In this document: positions 60,587 to 64,000 of the stretch, one piece after another | How positions within the stretch are numbered: the first letter of the stretch is position 1 | Layout: every line of letters starts with the position of its first letter | Source of the DNA: Alphaproteobacteria bacterium | GTDB taxonomy: Bacteria > Pseudomonadota > Alphaproteobacteria > Acetobacterales > Acetobacteraceae | Assembly: GCA_020850755.1 (NCBI GenBank) | Contig: JADZEB010000032.1 | Coordinates: 1-64,000, forward strand | DNA: 64,000 bases | Direction of reading: 5' to 3' | Notes under the pieces: generated by a model | Told to the model about the DNA's origin: nothing | What the model saw: the letters and a program-made list of their open reading frames with translations, nothing else | Databases searched by the model: none | Position numbers and translations under genes: made by a program

Positions 60587-61585
60587 ATGCCCACCGACAG
60601 CCTCGCCAGTTCCGGTGCCCAGACCGCCCCGTCGCGTTCGGTTGCCGCGTTCGTCGACGCCAACATCGCCGCAGCCGCACCCGAGGACAAGGCCGCCGCA
60701 GTGCGCGCGCGGCTGATGCAGCAGACCCATGCCACGGTCGATCCGGTGTTCGTGCTGGCCGAGGGCCGGCGCTTGGCCGGGGCGGTGGCGCTGCCGGCGC
60801 TTCTGGTCGCTGCCGAGAGCGCGACGATGGAAGACCTCATGACCGCCGACTGGCCGCAGGTGCAGGCCTCGGCCACCAGCGAGGACGCGGCAAGCCTGGC
60901 CGTGCGCAGCCGCACCGCGACGCTTGCGGTAACGGACCATGCCGGCGCGTTCCTCGGCGCGGTAACGCCCTCATCTCTCATGGAGATCCTGCGCGCCGAG
61001 CATCTCGAGGACCTGCACCACATGGCCGGCATCCTCGGCCGCAGCGAGGAGGCCAAGGCCGCCCTGACGGCACCGCCCTTCCAGCGCGCGCTCTACCGCC
61101 TGCCCTGGCTGCTGGTGGGGCTGCTCGGCTCGGCGGTGGCGACGGCGCTGATGGCGGGCGCCGAGACGGTCCTGCACGCGCACATCGCCATCGCCTTCTT
61201 CATCCCGGCGATCATCTACCTGGCCGATGCGATCGGCACGCAATCCGAGGCGGTGGCGGTGCGCGGCCTGTCGCTGACCGAAGGCGCGAGCCTGGGCCTG
61301 CTGGCGGGCGAGCTTGGCACCGGTGCGCTGCTGGGCGCGGCTCTCGCGCTGCTGTCCTTCCTTGGTGTCTGGACCGTGTTCGCGGATGCGCGGCTGGCCG
61401 CGGCCGTGGCGCTCGCGCTGGCTGCGGCGGGCACGGTGGCCGCGGCGGTGGGCTTCCTGCTGCCTTGGGCCTTCCATCGCAGCGGCTTCGACCCGGCGCA
61501 TGGCTCGGGCCCCGTGGGCACGGTGATCCAGGACGTGCTCTCGCTCGCTGTCTACCTCGCGATGGTGGCGCTGCTCGTGGCCTAG
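60587..61585 (+). CDS. MgtE-like divalent cation transporter (shortened regulatory region)
   Basis: A 332-aa membrane protein. The N-terminal half resembles CBS-pair domains (ESATMEDLMTADWPQVQASA, ATLAVTDHAGAFLGAVTPSS) and ends in the connecting helix. The C-terminal half has about five helices including LPWLLVGLLGSAVATALMAG and FIPAIIYLADAIGTQSEAVA, the MgtE pore signature (P-x(n)-D-x-x-G-x-Q). It is ~100 residues shorter than canonical MgtE because the N domain is reduced. Mg(II) or Co(II) import is expected from the family. A hairpin repeat follows the stop. Confidence 0.85.
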   Translation: MPTDSLASSGAQTAPSRSVAAFVDANIAAAAPEDKAAAVRARLMQQTHATVDPVFVLAEGRRLAGAVALPALLVAAESATMEDLMTADWPQVQASATSEDAASLAVRSRTATLAVTDHAGAFLGAVTPSSLMEILRAEHLEDLHHMAGILGRSEEAKAALTAPPFQRALYRLPWLLVGLLGSAVATALMAGAETVLHAHIAIAFFIPAIIYLADAIGTQSEAVAVRGLSLTEGASLGLLAGELGTGALLGAALALLSFLGVWTVFADARLAAAVALALAAAGTVAAAVGFLLPWAFHRSGFDPAHGSGPVGTVIQDVLSLAVYLAMVALLVA

Positions 61586-61599
61586 GAACCGACAATCTG

Positions 61600-61727
61600 C
61601 GAGCAGCCCGGCCCCATCCGGCGGAATCGCAGCACGGTTCCACCGGATCGGACGCGGCTCGCAAACCATGAGTTTCTCGGGCACGACTTCCGTCCGGCTG
61701 ATCGAAGCCGAACGGAACGTGCCCTAG
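61600..61727. repeat. Two-hairpin repeat element, copy 2
   Basis: A diverged copy of 21783-21906. From GCTCGCAAACCATGAGTTTC to the terminal GTGCCCTAGG the two copies differ at only a few positions. The second hairpin GGGCACGACTTCCGTCCGGC / GCCGAACGGAACGTGCCC is kept, while the first is less perfect here. It sits between the convergent MgtE-like gene and the unknown minus-strand gene, whose TAG stop lies in the last bases of the element. Confidence 0.8.
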
Positions 61728-62416
61728 GGCGCGTAGGGCGCAGGCATGCGCGGCCCATTGCAGTGATAGACATGATGGCGGCCATTATGCCGCTTCACGG
61801 AAACGCTGATCGCGTAGAAGTAGGTCGTCGCACTGTTGTGCTCGACCTGCATGACGCGCGGCGTGTCGAATACGATATCGACATGCTTGTCCTCGCCCTC
61901 GGCGATGTTGGCCGCGCGCAGCGCATCGCCGAAATACTTGGCCGCTTCCGCCAGCGTCAGCCCGTCGAGCATGACAAAGGTGCAGACGCTGGTGTTGGGG
62001 CCGTAAGCGTTGGTGGCGTAGCCTTTGCCAAGCTGCGTCTCGACGCGCTTGACCTTCTCGGCATACTTCGTGCGCACGCTTTCGTCGCGCATGTTGTCCG
62101 GCCGCGGCGCGAAGGCCGAAACCATCGCCCGCATCTTGTTCGAGCGCGCGCCGGTGCCAGTACCGCCCATCCGCTTGGTCACGATCTTCTTGGCCTTGCC
62201 CTCGGCGTCACCAGCGAAGTGACCGTTCTCGGTCGAGAGCAGATGGCGCTTGCCGAAGCCGTTGATGCCGTTGCCGTCCCAGGATGGCCCCTGGATCACG
62301 ATCACCGTATTGCCGTCGTTCCAGACCTGGCGGTGGATGCGGTGCTTGGTCTGCTGGCCGTCGATCGTGAAGTAGCTGAAGAACTGGCTTTTGACTGCCG
62401 CCTCTACCTTCGGCAT
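61724..62416 (-). CDS. Unknown soluble protein
   Basis: A 230-aa hypothetical protein: KSQFFSYFTIDGQQTKHRIH, WNDGNTVIVIQGPSWDGNGI, GTGARSNKMRAMVSAFAPRP and YATNAYGPNTSVCTFVMLDG. No signal peptide, membrane segment or known motif is evident. A GGGAGGTGC Shine-Dalgarno precedes ATG 62416. Its amino-acid content (more Lys/Asn) is slightly unlike its neighbours. The stop codon is supplied by the edge of the hairpin repeat, so the C-terminus may have been altered by that insertion. Confidence 0.65.
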   Translation of the reverse strand: MPKVEAAVKSQFFSYFTIDGQQTKHRIHRQVWNDGNTVIVIQGPSWDGNGINGFGKRHLLSTENGHFAGDAEGKAKKIVTKRMGGTGTGARSNKMRAMVSAFAPRPDNMRDESVRTKYAEKVKRVETQLGKGYATNAYGPNTSVCTFVMLDGLTLAEAAKYFGDALRAANIAEGEDKHVDIVFDTPRVMQVEHNSATTYFYAISVSVKRHNGRHHVYHCNGPRMPAPYAP

Positions 62417-62558
62417 GACGCACCTCCCGGGATATTGCTTTCAGTCCCGCAGCGCAGGCCCGAACGGCCAAGGCGCTGGTGCGGCCAGGCCCACCCCCGG
62501 CATCACTACTTTCCCGCGACGTGGCGGTCCACAGCCGTGCCGCGCCGGCAGATCCGGC

Positions 62559-63890
62559 CTACTGGGCAGCACCCTGCAGTCGCTTCATCGCCGCGATCTC
62601 CTTGCGGTCCTTGCGCGCATACTGCTTGAGCGCGACGGAACCCAGGACCGTGTGGAATGGATACCACAGGATCGATTTCGGTTGCGATATCGGAACAAGC
62701 AGATCGCCCTCGGGCACCCCGGCGGCGCAACGCGCGAGTTCCCGCCCCATGATCGGCCCCATCGCCACACCGCGCCCGTTGCAGGCGATCGCGGTGAACA
62801 GGCCGGGGGCGAGCCGGTGCAGGCGCCAGCCATCGGCGATCCCGCGTGTCACCCAGCCGCTCCACCAGCCCTCCACCTCCAGCGGCCCGATATCGGGCAG
62901 GATCTGGCGGACGCGGGCGAGGCGATCCTCGAGGTCCGGTTCGCGCTCGGGGCCGAAGCCCACCCCGCCGCTGAAATGCAGCCGCCCGTCGGGATAGAGC
63001 CTGAGGCCCGTCAGTAGCCGGCGCGTGTCGTTCATGGCCGCGATGCCGCGCAGGATGTTCGCGCGCACATTGTCGCCGAGCGGGCGCGTCCAGATCTGGT
63101 AGCCGCGCACGGGAATGAAGGTCTTGCGCAGGCCGGGCCAGGTGTCGTCCGTATAGGCGTTGGTGCAGAGCAGCACCTGCCCCGCCGTGATGGTGCCGGC
63201 GGGGGTGGCCACGCGCCAGCCATCGGCGCCCTGCGCAAGGCCGGTCATGCGCGTGTTCTCGTGGATCCTGGCGCCGAGCGAGATTGCCGCGCGCCCGAGC
63301 CCGCGCGACCAGGCCAGCGGGTTGATGGCGATGCCGCGCCGGTCGATCTGCGCACCGAGATAGAAATCGCTGCCGATCACGGACGCCGCCTCGGCCCGCG
63401 ACAGATACTCGACCCCGGCGCCCTGCGACTGCCAGAATTCGGCCTGCTTGCGCAGTTTCTCGACCATGGCCGGGGTGTGCGCGCCGCGCAGGATGCCGCC
63501 GCGCACGATCGAGATGTCCATGCCAAAGCGCGCCGCCAGCCCGGCCACGAATTCGGGTGCCTTCGCGCCGGCCTCGTTCAGCCGCGGGCCGTAGACCGGA
63601 CCATAGACCTCCAGCACCTCCTTGGGGTCTAGCTTGGTCGCGCTGGCGGAGACCTGCCCGGCGCTGCGCCCGGCCGAACCCCAGCCGATCTGGTTCGCCT
63701 CGATCACGACCACCGATCGGCCCATCTCGGCCAGATGCAGCGCGGCCGAGCAGCCGACCAGCCCGCCACCGATCACGGCGACATCGGCCGTGGCATCGCC
63801 CGGCAGCGCGGGAAGGGAGAGCGGCGGGCCGGCAGTGAGATCGTAGATCGTGCGCGGCTGCTTGGTTGAATCGTTGATCGGTTGATGCAC
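62559..63890 (-). CDS. DAO-family FAD-dependent amine oxidase (PuuB/gamma-glutamylputrescine-oxidase type)
   Basis: A 443-aa flavoprotein: dinucleotide motif DVAVIGGGLVGCSAALHLAE, IEANQIGWGSAGRSAGQVSA, LLCTNAYTDDTWPGLRKTFI, VRGYQIWTRPL, RLYPDGRLHFSGGVGFGPE, and C-terminal IACNGRGVAMGPIMGRELAR. This pattern is close to PuuB and related oxidases of N-substituted polyamines or amino acids. Substrate is not fixed by sequence. A partial gene on the same strand lies 47 bp upstream. Confidence 0.87.
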   Translation of the reverse strand: MHQPINDSTKQPRTIYDLTAGPPLSLPALPGDATADVAVIGGGLVGCSAALHLAEMGRSVVVIEANQIGWGSAGRSAGQVSASATKLDPKEVLEVYGPVYGPRLNEAGAKAPEFVAGLAARFGMDISIVRGGILRGAHTPAMVEKLRKQAEFWQSQGAGVEYLSRAEAASVIGSDFYLGAQIDRRGIAINPLAWSRGLGRAAISLGARIHENTRMTGLAQGADGWRVATPAGTITAGQVLLCTNAYTDDTWPGLRKTFIPVRGYQIWTRPLGDNVRANILRGIAAMNDTRRLLTGLRLYPDGRLHFSGGVGFGPEREPDLEDRLARVRQILPDIGPLEVEGWWSGWVTRGIADGWRLHRLAPGLFTAIACNGRGVAMGPIMGRELARCAAGVPEGDLLVPISQPKSILWYPFHTVLGSVALKQYARKDRKEIAAMKRLQGAAQ

Positions 63891-63937
63891 AGCGCGGCTC
63901 TCCCGCTTTCGTCCGGGCCGGCGGCCCGGCGCATGGT

Positions 63938-64000
63938 TCAGATCTGGCGCGCGGCGCGCGAGCCCTCGAAGATCGCCTGTTCGAGCTGGCGCGGCGCCCA
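63938..64000 (-). CDS. C-terminal end of an upstream gene (partial, unidentified)
   Basis: The last 20 codons of a frame entering from the right edge: WAPRQLEQAIFEGSRAARQI, then TGA at 63938-63940. It is open throughout and on the same strand as the PuuB-like gene, 47 bp away, so both may belong to one operon. Too short to identify. Confidence 0.45.
   Translation of the reverse strand, partial: WAPRQLEQAIFEGSRAARQI

Overview
The window is very GC-rich chromosomal DNA from an alphaproteobacterium. The best fit is a Rhodospirillales/Acetobacteraceae-type organism. Support comes from the tuf / tRNA-Gly / tRNA-Tyr / rlmB block, the dcd-murA-hisG-hisD-infA-maf-rng-yacG-tRNA-Phe block, a short-form HisG, and many solute-binding-protein transporters (two TctC/Bug, two TAXI-TRAP, one Fe/polyamine-type ABC). 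The species cannot be named from sequence reading alone.

Layout. 1-4.9 kb: 5' end of tuf, two tRNAs, rlmB, a fumarylacetoacetate-hydrolase-family hydratase, a LOG-family protein and an NHL beta-propeller protein. 4.96-10.08 kb: a compact integrated element in tRNA-Thr(TGT) with perfect 48-bp attachment repeats. It carries a tyrosine integrase, an excisionase-like protein, a winged-helix protein, a terminase-small-subunit-like HTH protein and one Sel1-repeat lipoprotein, so it looks like a minimal phage satellite. 10.5-13.0 kb: ubiV-ubiU-ubiT, the oxygen-independent ubiquinone hydroxylation genes, with an FNR-type palindrome in front. 13.2-15.7 kb: a DUF1127 protein and a divergent regulator with BTAD, TolB-like and TPR parts. 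15.9-23.3 kb: a copper/metal-handling region with an HMA chaperone behind a MerR/CueR-type 19-bp-spacer promoter, a two-component system whose kinase is frameshifted, DUF411, DUF305 and a CopB-type P1B-ATPase. Several fragments lie among them: the tail of an LTXXQ protein, a broken Tat-type protein and a truncated CsoR-like repressor. At 23.5 kb there is a decayed second copy of the island's right end.

23.6-47 kb is catabolic and transport DNA. It starts with an ABC importer. A tightly coupled operon follows, joining a 2Fe-2S protein, an FAD/NAD oxidoreductase and a DAO-family oxidase (opine-oxidase-like trio) to two Bug solute-binding proteins. A divergent LysR regulator and hydantoinase/oxoprolinase A and B come next, then an Acg-like nitroreductase. 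An RpiR regulator heads a TAXI-TRAP transporter (permease frameshifted) with an AtuA/DUF1446 protein and DUF4387. RidA, two orphan genes and an RlpA-type protein follow. 48.2-51.4 kb is a second, intact TAXI-TRAP system. 51.4-64 kb returns to conserved housekeeping genes (tRNA-Thr(GGT), OpgC-like, dcd, murA, hisGD, infA, maf, RNase G-like, yacG, tRNA-Phe), an MgtE-like transporter, an unknown gene and a PuuB-like oxidase.

The clearest non-gene structures are the 48-bp att repeats with repeated 19-bp motifs near both ends, two copies of a two-hairpin repeat element at 21.8 and 61.6 kb, a 15-bp tandem repeat that multiplies the start codon of the FAD/NAD oxidoreductase, and 12-14 bp tandem repeats in leaders of transporter genes. 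Two genes (histidine kinase, TRAP permease) each carry a single-base frameshift in GC-rich sequence. These may be real decay or sequencing error.
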